Position numbers and translations under genes: made by a program
Origin: Bradyrhizobium diazoefficiens
GTDB taxonomy: Bacteria > Pseudomonadota > Alphaproteobacteria > Rhizobiales > Xanthobacteraceae
Direction: 5' to 3'
NCBI RefSeq assembly: GCF_016612535.1
Contig: NZ_JAENXS010000002.1
Coordinates: 1,736,001 to 1,800,000, forward strand
Length of the DNA stretch: 64,000 nt
The notes under the pieces: generated by a model
What the model was told of the DNA's origin: nothing
What the model saw: only the letters and a program-made list of their open reading frames with translations
Databases searched by the model: none
Part shown: in pieces, positions 36,340 through 44,260 of the stretch
Numbering within the stretch: the first letter of the stretch is position 1
Layout: each line of letters opens with the position of its first letter

Positions 36340-37119
36340 ATGAACCTTTTCGACCTCACCGGCCGCGTCGCCGTGATCACCGGCGGCAATGGCGGTATCG
36401 GGCTCGGCATCGCGCAGGCGCTGGCAGGCCAGGGCTGCAACGTCTCGATCTGGGGTCGCAATGCCGACAAGAATAAGGCCGCTGCCGCGAGCATGGCGGG
36501 CCTCTCCGGCAAGGTCGACACCCGCGTCTGCGACGTCACCGATCCGGCTTCCGTCAATGCCGCGATGAAGGCCACGTTGGATACGTTCGGCCGGGTCGAC
36601 GGCTGCTTTGCCAATGCCGGCATTGGCGGCGGTGGCCGCAGGTCCTTCATCGAGCGCACCGAGGAGGAATGGCGCACGATGTTTGCGACCAATCTCGACG
36701 GCGTGTTCCACGCCTTTCAGGCTGCTGCGAGGCACATGACCGATCGCGCCAATGCCGGCGATCCCTTCGGGCGGCTGGTGGCGACATCGAGCCTCGCCTC
36801 GATCTTCGGCACCGCGCGCAACGAGCACTATGCCGCGACCAAGGCCGCCATCAACGCGCTGGTGCGCGCACTTGGTGTCGAGCTCGCCCGCCACGGTGTC
36901 ACCGCGAACGCGATCCTGCCCGGCTGGATCAAGAGCGACATGACCGCGGGCATCATGGCGAACGAGAAGTTCGTCGCCAACGTGATGCCGCGGATTCCGG
37001 TGCGCCGCTTCGGCGAGGCCAGCGATTTCGGCGGCATCGCGGTGTATCTGATGAGCAAGGCGTCGTCGTATCACACCGCGGATACGTTCGTGATCGACGG
37101 CGGCTATACGGCGTTTTGA
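36340..37119 (+). CDS. SDR oxidoreductase
   Basis: The 259-residue protein has the dinucleotide motif ITGGNGGIGLGIA, the ANAGIGGG loop, Ser in TSSLASIFG, and the catalytic YAATK. It ends with the FVIDGGYTAF tail common to 3-oxoacyl reductases and hydroxybutyrate dehydrogenase-like SDRs. It would interconvert a keto and a hydroxy group on an acyl-CoA or acid. Divergent from the crotonase-kinase-DUF6285 operon across 192 bp, it could play the LvaD role (4-oxoacyl-CoA to 4-hydroxyacyl-CoA). ATG 36340 has an AGGA site. Confidence 0.87.
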   Translation: MNLFDLTGRVAVITGGNGGIGLGIAQALAGQGCNVSIWGRNADKNKAAAASMAGLSGKVDTRVCDVTDPASVNAAMKATLDTFGRVDGCFANAGIGGGGRRSFIERTEEEWRTMFATNLDGVFHAFQAAARHMTDRANAGDPFGRLVATSSLASIFGTARNEHYAATKAAINALVRALGVELARHGVTANAILPGWIKSDMTAGIMANEKFVANVMPRIPVRRFGEASDFGGIAVYLMSKASSYHTADTFVIDGGYTAF

Positions 37120-37130
37120 TTCTTGAGCAC

Positions 37131-37210
37131 GTAACCCGGATGGAGCGCAGCGCAATCCGGGATTACCAAAAGCAATAGATCCGGATTTCGCTGCGCTCCA
37201 TCCGGGCTAC
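37131..37210. repeat. Palindromic intergenic repeat, family A copy 3
   Basis: Arms gtaacccggatggagc and gctccatccgggctac, with one arm mismatch. It lies between the SDR and VOC genes on the plus strand. Confidence 0.85.
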
Positions 37211-37233
37211 ACACTCTGAGGGAACAGGGCAAA

Positions 37234-37614
37234 ATGTTTTCACACATCATGGTCGGCACCAACGACCTCGACAAGGCCAAGACCTTTTACGACAATTTGC
37301 TGAGCACGCTCGAAGTGCGGCCGGCCAGGGTCGACGGTCATCGCATTTTCTACATCACCAAGACCGGCGTGTTCTCGGTGACCAAGCCGATCAACGGCGA
37401 GGCGGCAACCTGCGCGAATGGCGGCACCATTGGCTTTGCGGCCAACTCGCCTGAGCAGGTCGACAAGTGGCACGCCGCCGGCGTCGCCGCCGGTGGAACG
37501 CCGATCGAGAATCCGCCCGGCATCCGCGAGGGCGCGGGGAACAAGCTCTATCTCGCTTATCTGCGCGACCTCGACGGCAACAAGATCTGCGCGATGCATC
37601 GGATGCCGGCTTGA
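37234..37614 (+). CDS. VOC-family (glyoxalase-like) protein
   Basis: The 126-residue protein is a single vicinal-oxygen-chelate module. It has His in MFSHIMVGTNDLDKAKTFYD and the C-terminal YLRDLDGNKICAMHR, where metal ligands usually lie. Members include glyoxalase I, epimerases (for example methylmalonyl-CoA epimerase) and resistance proteins. In this acyl-CoA island an epimerase role is conceivable but unsupported beyond context. It follows a family A repeat and precedes a family B repeat. Confidence 0.83.
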   Translation: MFSHIMVGTNDLDKAKTFYDNLLSTLEVRPARVDGHRIFYITKTGVFSVTKPINGEAATCANGGTIGFAANSPEQVDKWHAAGVAAGGTPIENPPGIREGAGNKLYLAYLRDLDGNKICAMHRMPA

Positions 37615-37632
37615 TGCCGACCGGGCTCTCCT

Positions 37633-37719
37633 CGTCATTGCGAGGAGCTCTTGCGACGAAGCAATCCAGACTGCCGCCGCGGTAATATTCTGGATTGCTT
37701 CGCTGCGCTCGCAATGACG
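37633..37719. repeat. Palindromic intergenic repeat, family B copy 2
   Basis: The cgtcattgcga arms with inner gaagcaatccaga pairing match the copies at 13770 and 42494. It lies 19 bp after the VOC gene. Confidence 0.84.
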
Positions 37720-37899
37720 GAGTCCTGAGGATCGGACGGCGCTCTGGCCGGCCTGCGCCCCAGTCATTCAAACAACATTTCAAACGCCCCGCGAAATTCC
37801 ATCGCATGGCATGGCTCGCGTGAGAAAATGCGCGCTCGCACTTTGCGCGCGCTGCGACTATTCTCCGGCCCAACGCGATCAGTGACCCCGGGAGGAACA

Positions 37900-39177
37900 A
37901 TGACAAAACACACCTACATTCCCCGCACCACCAACTACACGCTCAATCCCGGCGACGAGCTCAACGACCTCCGCATGTCGGACCAGGTCCGGCCGCTCTA
38001 CGATCACGTCAGGAAGTTCATCCGCGACACCGTCGAGCCGATGTCGATCGAGTTCGCCAAGGCAGGCGAAGGCAAGCAAGACCGCTGGAGCTTTACGCCG
38101 AAGCAGCTCGAGGTGCTGGAGGTCGCGAAGAACAAGGCCAAGAAAGAAGGCCTCTGGAACTTCTTCCTGCCCGATGACGAGACCGGCCAGGGCCTGAAGA
38201 ATCTCGACTACGCCTATATCGCCTCCGAACTCGGCAAGAGCCCGCTAGCCTCCGAGAGCATGAACTGTTCGGCGCCGGACACCGGCAACATGGAGGTGCT
38301 GGAGCGCGTCGGCACCAAGGAGCAGAAGGAGAAGTGGCTGAAGCCGCTGATGAACGGCGAGATCCGCTCGGCCTATGTCATGACCGAGCCGAACGTCGCC
38401 TCCTCTGACGCCAAGAACATCTCGACCACGGCAAAGCTCGTCGGCGATGAATGGGTCATCAACGGCGAGAAATATTACATCTCCGGCGTCGGCGATCCCC
38501 GCTGCAAGATCCTCATCGTAATGGTGAAGACCAATCCGGATGCCGCCCCGAGCAAGCAGCAGTCGCAGATCCTGGTGCCGCGCGACACGCCCGGCGTCGA
38601 GGTGCTCGGTCCCATGTATGTGTTCGGTCAGGACCACGCTCCGCGCGGCCACATGCACATGCGCTTCAACAATGTGCGCGTGCCCAAGGAGAACATGCTG
38701 CTCGGCGAAGGCCGCGGCTTCGAGATCTCGCAGCTCCGCCTTGGGCCCGGCCGCATCCATCACTGCATGCGCACCATCGGCAAGGCCGAGAAGGCGCTCG
38801 ATTTGATGGTGCAGCGTGGCCTCACCCGCGAAGCCTTCGGCAAGAAGATCGCCCATCTCGGCGGCAACATGCAAATCATCGCGCAGGCCCGCTGCGAGAT
38901 CGAGGCGATGCGGCTGATGGTGCTGAAGGCGGCGAAGGCCATGGACGTGCTCGGCAACAAGGAGGCCCGCGTCTGGGTCTCCATGGTCAAGGCCATGGTG
39001 CCCGAGCGCGCCTGCAAGATCATCGACCAGTCGATCCAGATGCACGGCGCCACCGGCATCTCGCACTGGACCCCGCTGGCCGAGATGTACCAGGACGTCC
39101 GCCATTTGCGCTTTGCCGACGGTCCGGACGAGGTGCACTGGATGGTGGTGGGTCGTCACGAGCTGAGCATGGCGTAA
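37900..39177 (+). CDS. ACAD10/ACAD11-type acyl-CoA dehydrogenase
   Basis: The 425-residue protein matches the dehydrogenase domain of animal ACAD11 along most of its length: SAPDTGNMEVL (124-134), MTEPNVASSDAKNI (161-174), LLGEGRGFEISQLRLGPGRI (267-286), HHCMRT and the C-terminal ADGPDEVH (406-413) in place of the TEG catalytic region of ordinary ACADs. ACAD10/11 and LvaC act on 4-phosphoacyl-CoA, expelling phosphate to form an enoyl-CoA. Here the kinase is a separate gene (34376-35362). ATG 37900 has a GGGAGGA site. This enzyme is the key marker of a 4-hydroxy acid pathway. Confidence 0.9.
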   Translation: MTKHTYIPRTTNYTLNPGDELNDLRMSDQVRPLYDHVRKFIRDTVEPMSIEFAKAGEGKQDRWSFTPKQLEVLEVAKNKAKKEGLWNFFLPDDETGQGLKNLDYAYIASELGKSPLASESMNCSAPDTGNMEVLERVGTKEQKEKWLKPLMNGEIRSAYVMTEPNVASSDAKNISTTAKLVGDEWVINGEKYYISGVGDPRCKILIVMVKTNPDAAPSKQQSQILVPRDTPGVEVLGPMYVFGQDHAPRGHMHMRFNNVRVPKENMLLGEGRGFEISQLRLGPGRIHHCMRTIGKAEKALDLMVQRGLTREAFGKKIAHLGGNMQIIAQARCEIEAMRLMVLKAAKAMDVLGNKEARVWVSMVKAMVPERACKIIDQSIQMHGATGISHWTPLAEMYQDVRHLRFADGPDEVHWMVVGRHELSMA

Positions 39178-39185
39178 AGGTCTTT

Positions 39186-39330
39186 CCTCTCCCCCTCCCC
39201 GTTCTTACGGGGAGAGGGTTGGGGTGAGGGGCTGCTTCCACGAAGAAGGTACGAGACGGACTCGCGGAGAGTCCCCCTCACCCGCCGCGCGTTCCGCGCG
39301 TCGGCCTCTCCCCGCAAGCGGGGAGAGGCG
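39186..39330. repeat. Palindromic intergenic repeat, family D copy 2
   Basis: Family D outer arms. The inner hairpin uses ccgccgcgcg (39282-39291), loop ttc and cgcgcgtcgg (9 of 10 paired), unlike the stems of copies 1 and 3. It lies between the ACAD11-like and flavin reductase genes. Confidence 0.9.
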
Positions 39331-39350
39331 AAGAAAGAAACGGAGCATCC

Positions 39351-39968
39351 ATGGAATACGCCGCCAGCGACCTGACGCCACGCGAGCGCTACAAGGTGCT
39401 GACGTCCTTTATCCTGCCGCGGCCGATCGCATGGGTGACCTCGGTCGGGCCGACCGGCGTAGTCAACGCCGCGCCCTTCAGCTTCTTCAACGCGTTCTGC
39501 GAGGATCCGCCGCTTTGCATGTTTGCGGCGAACCGCAAGCCCAACGGACAGGACAAGGACACCTTCCTCAACATCCAGCGGACCGGCGAGTTCGTCGTCA
39601 ACATCGCAGACGAGCCGCTGGCGAGGGCGATGCATGAGAGCAGCGGCGACTTTCCGCCCGAGATCGGCGAGCCCGACTATCTCGGCTTGACGCTCGCACC
39701 CTCAAGCAAGATCGCCGTGCCGCGGCTGGCCGACACACCCTGGGCGATGGAGTGCAAGCTCTGGAAGATGATCGACGTCAACGACGATCGCCGGCTGATC
39801 ATGGGGGAAGGCATCCACTTCCACATCCGCGACGAGCTCTGGGACGACGAGGCGATGCGGGTGCATATGGATCGCTATCACCCGATCGGCCGCATGTTCG
39901 CCGACCGCTACTGCCGCACCGATGACCGCGTGGTGTTTCCCGCGGCAGAGGGTGCGAAGGGCAAGTAG
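39351..39968 (+). CDS. Flavin reductase family protein (FMN-binding split barrel)
   Basis: The 205-residue protein has the DIM6/NTAB-type split-barrel signature PRPIAWVTSVGPTGVVNAAPFSFFNAF and FVVNIADEPLARAMH. These proteins bind FMN and reduce it or act as small oxidoreductases, often supplying a two-component monooxygenase. No monooxygenase gene is adjacent in this window, so its partner is unclear. Start ATG 39351 follows a GGAG site directly after a family D repeat. Confidence 0.86.
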   Translation: MEYAASDLTPRERYKVLTSFILPRPIAWVTSVGPTGVVNAAPFSFFNAFCEDPPLCMFAANRKPNGQDKDTFLNIQRTGEFVVNIADEPLARAMHESSGDFPPEIGEPDYLGLTLAPSSKIAVPRLADTPWAMECKLWKMIDVNDDRRLIMGEGIHFHIRDELWDDEAMRVHMDRYHPIGRMFADRYCRTDDRVVFPAAEGAKGK

Positions 39969-39990
39969 CGCGCCACGGCGGCGGTGCGCT

Positions 39991-40129
39991 CCCTCGCCCC
40001 GCTTGCGGGGAGAGGGTTGGGGTGAGGGGGAGTCTCCGCAGGGGTAGTGAGAATTGGACGCGTGGAGAGTCCCCCTCACCCGAATTCGATCTGCGATCGA
40101 ATTCGACCTCCCCGCAAGCGGGGCGAGGT
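39991..40129. repeat. Palindromic intergenic repeat, family D copy 3
   Basis: Family D outer arms around a perfect 11-bp inner hairpin cgaattcgatc / gatcgaattcg, loop tgc (40081-40105). The stem sequence is unrelated to that of copy 1. It lies between two convergent genes. Confidence 0.9.
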
Positions 40130-40141
40130 GAAGAAGGAAGC

Positions 40142-41011
40142 CTACATCGCCGGCGCGATCTTGTCCTGCGTCTTGGTCTCGAAATCGCTCGCGTCGTGGC
40201 GCTCGTGAAGCTGGCTGGCGGGATCGCCGGAGATGCGGTTGACCATGCGGCCGCGCTTCACCGCCGGGCGCTTGGCGATCTGGTCGGTCCAGCGCTGCAC
40301 GTTCTTGTAGTCGTGCACCGACAGGAATTCGCCGGCGCCATAGACCAGCCCCTTGGCGAGCGCGCCGTACCATGGCCACACCGCCATATCGGCGATGGTG
40401 TACTCTTTGCCCGCGAGATATTCGTTGTCCGCAAGACGGCGGTCGAGCACGTCGAGCTGGCGCTTCACTTCCATCGCATAGCGGTTGATGGCGTATTCGA
40501 TCTTGGTCGGCGCATAGGCATAGAAGTGGCCGAAGCCGCCGCCGAGAAACGGCGCGCTACCCATCTGCCAGAACAGCCAGGACAGGGTTTCCGCCCGCGC
40601 CTGGCCGCTGGTCGGCAGGAAAGCACCGAACTTTTCCGCAAGGTGCACCAGGATCGCGCCGGACTCGAAGATCCTGATCGGCGTCGGCCCGCTGCGATCC
40701 ATCAGCGCCGGAATCTTCGAGTTGGGGTTGACCCCGACAAAGCCGCTGCCGAACTGGTTGCCGTCGATCTTGATCAGCCAGGCGTCATATTCCGCGCCGC
40801 TGTGGCCTGCGGCCAGCAATTCCTCGAACATCACAGTGACTTTGACGCCATTCGGCGTCGCCAGCGAATAGAGCTGGAAGGGATGCTTGCCGACCGGCAG
40901 CTCCTTGTCGTGGGTGGGACCGGCGATCGGACGGTTGATACTGGCGAACTGCCCGCCGCTCTCCTTGTCCCAGGTCCAGACTTTAGGCGGCACGTAAGGC
41001 GTTTCGGTCAT
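40142..41011 (-). CDS. yghU: YghU-like glutathione S-transferase/disulfide oxidoreductase
   Basis: The 289-residue protein opens with VPPKVWTWDKESGGQFASIN and RPIAGPTHDKELPVGKHPF, the YghU extension, then a thioredoxin-like GST domain (LYSLATPNGVKVTVMFEELL, GVNPNSKIPAL, FESGAILVHLAEK) and a helical C-terminal domain. Relatives reduce disulfides with glutathione. ATG 41011 is chosen over an upstream ATG because MTETPYVPP matches the family N-terminus and a GGAG site precedes it. It converges with the flavin reductase gene. Confidence 0.9.
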   Translation of the reverse strand: MTETPYVPPKVWTWDKESGGQFASINRPIAGPTHDKELPVGKHPFQLYSLATPNGVKVTVMFEELLAAGHSGAEYDAWLIKIDGNQFGSGFVGVNPNSKIPALMDRSGPTPIRIFESGAILVHLAEKFGAFLPTSGQARAETLSWLFWQMGSAPFLGGGFGHFYAYAPTKIEYAINRYAMEVKRQLDVLDRRLADNEYLAGKEYTIADMAVWPWYGALAKGLVYGAGEFLSVHDYKNVQRWTDQIAKRPAVKRGRMVNRISGDPASQLHERHDASDFETKTQDKIAPAM

Positions 41012-41349
41012 GCGAGGGGCTCCGGCCAAAAGATGCGCCTGCATTAATTAGCCCGCGGACGGCCGATGACAAGGCCTGCCGGGTCTGCGCGGGGCGCGGG
41101 CCTCAGGCCCGGGTCATGCATCCGGCCTAACCCGCCACCACGCTGCGCGGCTGCGCCTCCGCTTCCATCACAAAACCCTGATATCCCTCGCCACGACTTC
41201 GTCGCAGATCCGCCGGTAGGCGCCGACGCATGGGCGACCCATTTCTCGTCACGTGACGTGACGCCTGCACGCAAGATGCGCAGGGGAATCCGGCATGGCA
41301 TCGCAAATGACGATGGACTAGCGTCGTCGAAGGCCGCCGGGAGAAAGCC
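41012..41349. other. Gene-free divergent gap (338 bp)
   Basis: It separates yghU from the nitronate-monooxygenase-family gene and must carry promoters for both. No coding region is supported. A perfect 12-bp palindrome (41247-41258) is the only clear regulatory-looking element, and a short gggcct-c-aggccc stem lies near 41095. Confidence 0.6.
41247..41258. promoter_or_regulatory. Palindrome in the yghU / flavin-oxidase divergent gap
   Basis: cgtcacgtgacg is a perfect 12-bp palindrome with a following overlapping gtgacg, about 90 bp before the plus-strand gene. Size and position suit an operator. No regulator is identified. Confidence 0.35.
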
Positions 41350-42483
41350 ATGAAATCGCCGATCTGCGACATGCTGGGCATCGAGTTCCCGCTGCTCGCC
41401 TTCAGCCATTGCCGCGACGTCGTTGCTGCCGTCAGCCGCGCCGGCGGCTTTGGCGTGCTCGGCGCCACCGTGCACACGCCGGATACGCTCGAACGCGAGC
41501 TGACATGGATCGACGCGCATGTCGACGGCAAGCCCTACGGCATCGACGTGCTGATTCCGGAAAACATCTCGACATCAGGCGAGAAGGACGTGACCTGGAA
41601 GAGCCTGGAAGCACGCGTGCCACAGGAGCACCGCAAGTACACCAGCGATCTCCTGAAGAAGTACGATATCGAGCTGACGACAACTGATGTGGCCGACAAC
41701 CAGCCGCAGCCGTTCGACGCGAAGACGGCGCTGGAGTTGCTGGAGGTCTCCTTCGATCACCCGATCCGGCTGATTGCCAATGCGCTGGGCGTACCGCCGA
41801 AGGCGATGATCGAGATGGGCAGGAAGCACAACGTGCCGGTCGCAGCTCTCGTCGGCGCCAAGGAGCACGCGCTGCGCCAGGTTGCAGCCGGCGTTGATAT
41901 CCTCGTCGTGCAGGGCACCGAAGCCGGCGGCCATTGCGGCGAGGTCTCGACCCTGGTGCTGGTGCCGGAGGTGATCAAGGCGATCAAGCCGATCCGCGAC
42001 GTGCCGGTGCTGGCAGCCGGCGGCATTATGACGGGACGACAGATGGCGGCCTGCATGGCGATGGGCGCGGCCGGCGCCTGGACCGGTTCGGTGTGGCTGG
42101 CGACGGTGGAAGCTGAGACGTCGGAAATTTTTCGCGAGAAGATGATCGCGGCGTCCTCGCGCGACGCGATCCGCTCGAAGGGACGCACCGGCAAGCCCGC
42201 ACGGCAACTTCGCTCGGTCTGGACCGATGCCTGGGATCGCGCGCCGGAAAGCCCGGGCGCGCTGCCGATGCCGCTGCAAAGCGTCATCAGCCGCGACGCC
42301 TTCAATTCGATCGATCGCGCGGCCGCCGCCGGCAACGCCAAGGCGCGCGACCTCGTCAGCTACTTCGTCGGCCAGGGCGTCGGGCTCATCGACAGCGTGA
42401 AGTCGGCGGGTGCGGTGGTGCAGGAATTCAAAGAAGAGTTTGCCGAAGCCGTCGAGCACATGAATGCGCTGGTGGCGGAGTAA
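41350..42483 (+). CDS. NAD(P)H-dependent flavin oxidoreductase / nitronate monooxygenase family
   Basis: The 377-residue TIM-barrel protein has the family FMN and active-site stretches GGFGVLGATVHT, VVQGTEAGGHCGEV (His typical of class I nitronate monooxygenases), VPVLAAGGIMTGRQMAACMAMGA and WTGSVWL. The family includes nitronate monooxygenases, enoyl-ACP reductases (FabK) and 2-enoyl reductases, so in this acyl-CoA setting an enoyl reductase role is a real alternative. It starts at an ATG with a GGGAGAAAG site and is followed by a family B repeat. Confidence 0.87.
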   Translation: MKSPICDMLGIEFPLLAFSHCRDVVAAVSRAGGFGVLGATVHTPDTLERELTWIDAHVDGKPYGIDVLIPENISTSGEKDVTWKSLEARVPQEHRKYTSDLLKKYDIELTTTDVADNQPQPFDAKTALELLEVSFDHPIRLIANALGVPPKAMIEMGRKHNVPVAALVGAKEHALRQVAAGVDILVVQGTEAGGHCGEVSTLVLVPEVIKAIKPIRDVPVLAAGGIMTGRQMAACMAMGAAGAWTGSVWLATVEAETSEIFREKMIAASSRDAIRSKGRTGKPARQLRSVWTDAWDRAPESPGALPMPLQSVISRDAFNSIDRAAAAGNAKARDLVSYFVGQGVGLIDSVKSAGAVVQEFKEEFAEAVEHMNALVAE

Positions 42484-42493
42484 TCGCCCGTAT

Positions 42494-42573
42494 CGTCATT
42501 GCGAGCGAAGCGAAGCAATCCAGAATCTTTCCGCGGAGACAGTCTGGATTGCTTTGCTTCGCTCGCAATGACG
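42494..42573. repeat. Palindromic intergenic repeat, family B copy 3
   Basis: Arms cgtcattgcgagcgaagc and complement pair over most of the element. It lies between two plus-strand genes. Confidence 0.87.
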
Positions 42574-42600
42574 AGACAACTGATATCGTGAATTGAGGTC

Positions 42601-44118
42601 ATGACAGATAAGACAAGCCTTTCAGAAGACCGCATCCCCGCCATCGTCGGCATCGGCGAGATCGTCGACCGCCCCAAGGAGATCACCGAGGGCCTCGAGC
42701 CGATCGATCTGCTCGAACAAGCCTTGCGGCGCGCCGAGGCTGATGCCGGCGCGAAGCTGCTCGGCGAGGTGCAGTCGCTCGACGTCGTCAACTTCCTGAG
42801 CTGGCGCTATCGCGATCCCGAGAAGCTGCTGGCGCAGCGGCTCGGCGTCACGCCCGTGCATTGCTATTACGGCCCGGTCGGCGGCGAGAGCCCGATCCGT
42901 TATGTCCACGAGGCCACCAAGCGCATCGCGCGCGGAGAATGTGCCGTCGCGGCGGTCTGCGGCGCCGAGGCACAATCGACCGCGACCAAGGCCGAGCGCG
43001 CGGGTGTCAAGCTGCCATGGACGCCGTTTGCGCATGATGTCGAGGAGCCGAAGCGCGGCGCGGCGTTCCAGAAGCCACTGGCGATCAAGCTCGGCGTGTT
43101 CCGACCTGTCACGGTCTATCCGTTCTATGAAGCAGCATCGGCCGCGCATTGGGGCCAGACGCCGCGTGAGGCCATGGCAGAGTCCGGCACGCTGTGGTCG
43201 CGCTATTCGGAAGCCGCCGCGCAAAACCCCAACGCCTGGCTGAAGCGACGCTATACGCGGGACGAGATCACGACGCCGTCGGCGGACAACCGGCTGATCG
43301 CGTGGCCCTACAACAAGCTCATGGTCGCCAACCCCAGCGTCAACATGGGCGGCGCGCTGCTGCTCACCAGCCTTGCCAAGGCGCGCGCCGCCGGCATCGC
43401 CGAGCACAGACTGGTCTATCCGCTCGGCGGCGCGTCAGCCGAGGAGCGGCCCGACTATCTCCTGCGCGACCAGTTCTATGAGAGCCATCCACAGAACGCG
43501 GTGCTGAAGACCGCAATGGATCTGGCCGGCGGCGACGGCAAAAATTTCGACGCGATCGAGCTCTATAGCTGCTTCCCCTGCGTCCCGAAGATGGCACGGC
43601 GGACGCTGGGCTTAGGCGCCGACGTGCAACCCACCGTAACCGGCGGGCTCACCTTCTTCGGTGCGCCGCTCAACACCTACATGACGCATGCAGCCTGCGC
43701 CATGGTGCGCCGTGTGCGCGACGGCGCCAAGCTCGGCCTGCTCTACGGCCAGGGCGGCTTCGTCACCAAGCACCACGCGCTCGTCGTCTCAAAGATGCCA
43801 CCGCGCGAGGCGCTGGCGCAGGAGACGAGTGTTCGGGCGGAGGCCGACCGCAACAAGCGCGCGGTGCCGGAGTTCGTCACGGAGGCTTCGGGCAAAGGCA
43901 AGGTCGAGAGCTTTACGGTGCTCTATGGCCGCGGCGGCGATGTCGAACATGGCGTGGTGATGCTGCGGACGCAGGATGACCGGCGGACGCTGGCGCGAAT
44001 TCCGGCCGGCGATACGACGACGCTGGCGCATCTGCTCAACACGGATCGCACGCCGGTCGGTTCGCTCGGGGAGATCACGATGGCCGCCGATGGTGTGCCG
44101 GAGTGGCGGGTGGCGTAA
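42601..44118 (+). CDS. Thiolase-like protein (TLP1 type) lacking catalytic Cys
   Basis: The 505-residue protein has a thiolase fold (VGIGEIVDRPKE, GAEAQST, NPSVNMGGALLLTS). At the usual nucleophile site it reads GPVGGESPIR (Glu96 instead of Cys). Near the C-terminal catalytic Cys it reads LLYGQGGFVTKHHALV with Tyr in place of Cys. A C-terminal extra domain (GKVESFTVLYGRGGDVEHG onward) fits the added OB-fold of thiolase-like protein type 1. It cannot be an ordinary thiolase. Binding of acyl-CoA or another acyl transfer is possible; the function is unknown. Confidence 0.85.
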   Translation: MTDKTSLSEDRIPAIVGIGEIVDRPKEITEGLEPIDLLEQALRRAEADAGAKLLGEVQSLDVVNFLSWRYRDPEKLLAQRLGVTPVHCYYGPVGGESPIRYVHEATKRIARGECAVAAVCGAEAQSTATKAERAGVKLPWTPFAHDVEEPKRGAAFQKPLAIKLGVFRPVTVYPFYEAASAAHWGQTPREAMAESGTLWSRYSEAAAQNPNAWLKRRYTRDEITTPSADNRLIAWPYNKLMVANPSVNMGGALLLTSLAKARAAGIAEHRLVYPLGGASAEERPDYLLRDQFYESHPQNAVLKTAMDLAGGDGKNFDAIELYSCFPCVPKMARRTLGLGADVQPTVTGGLTFFGAPLNTYMTHAACAMVRRVRDGAKLGLLYGQGGFVTKHHALVVSKMPPREALAQETSVRAEADRNKRAVPEFVTEASGKGKVESFTVLYGRGGDVEHGVVMLRTQDDRRTLARIPAGDTTTLAHLLNTDRTPVGSLGEITMAADGVPEWRVA

Positions 44119-44136
44119 GCTGCACCCGCGACTCTC

Positions 44137-44251
44137 GTAGGGTGGGTTAGCCCTGCAGATGCGCGAAGCGCATCTGCTCGGCGTAACCCACCATGCTTCA
44201 GCGAATGCGGGACGAAGTTGGTGAGTTACGCCTACGGCTAACCCACCCTAC
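44137..44251. repeat. Palindromic intergenic repeat, family F
   Basis: The outer arms gtagggtgggtta / taacccaccctac enclose a gatgcgc-gaa-gcgcatc hairpin. It occurs once in this window, between the convergent thiolase-like and RND adaptor genes. Confidence 0.82.
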
Positions 44252-44260
44252 AAGAGCGCC

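Noticed and set aside
17655..40129. Possible CRISPR-like repeats
   Set aside because: The repeats are single, palindromic, 80-145 bp long and scattered; there is no regular spacer array and no cas gene.
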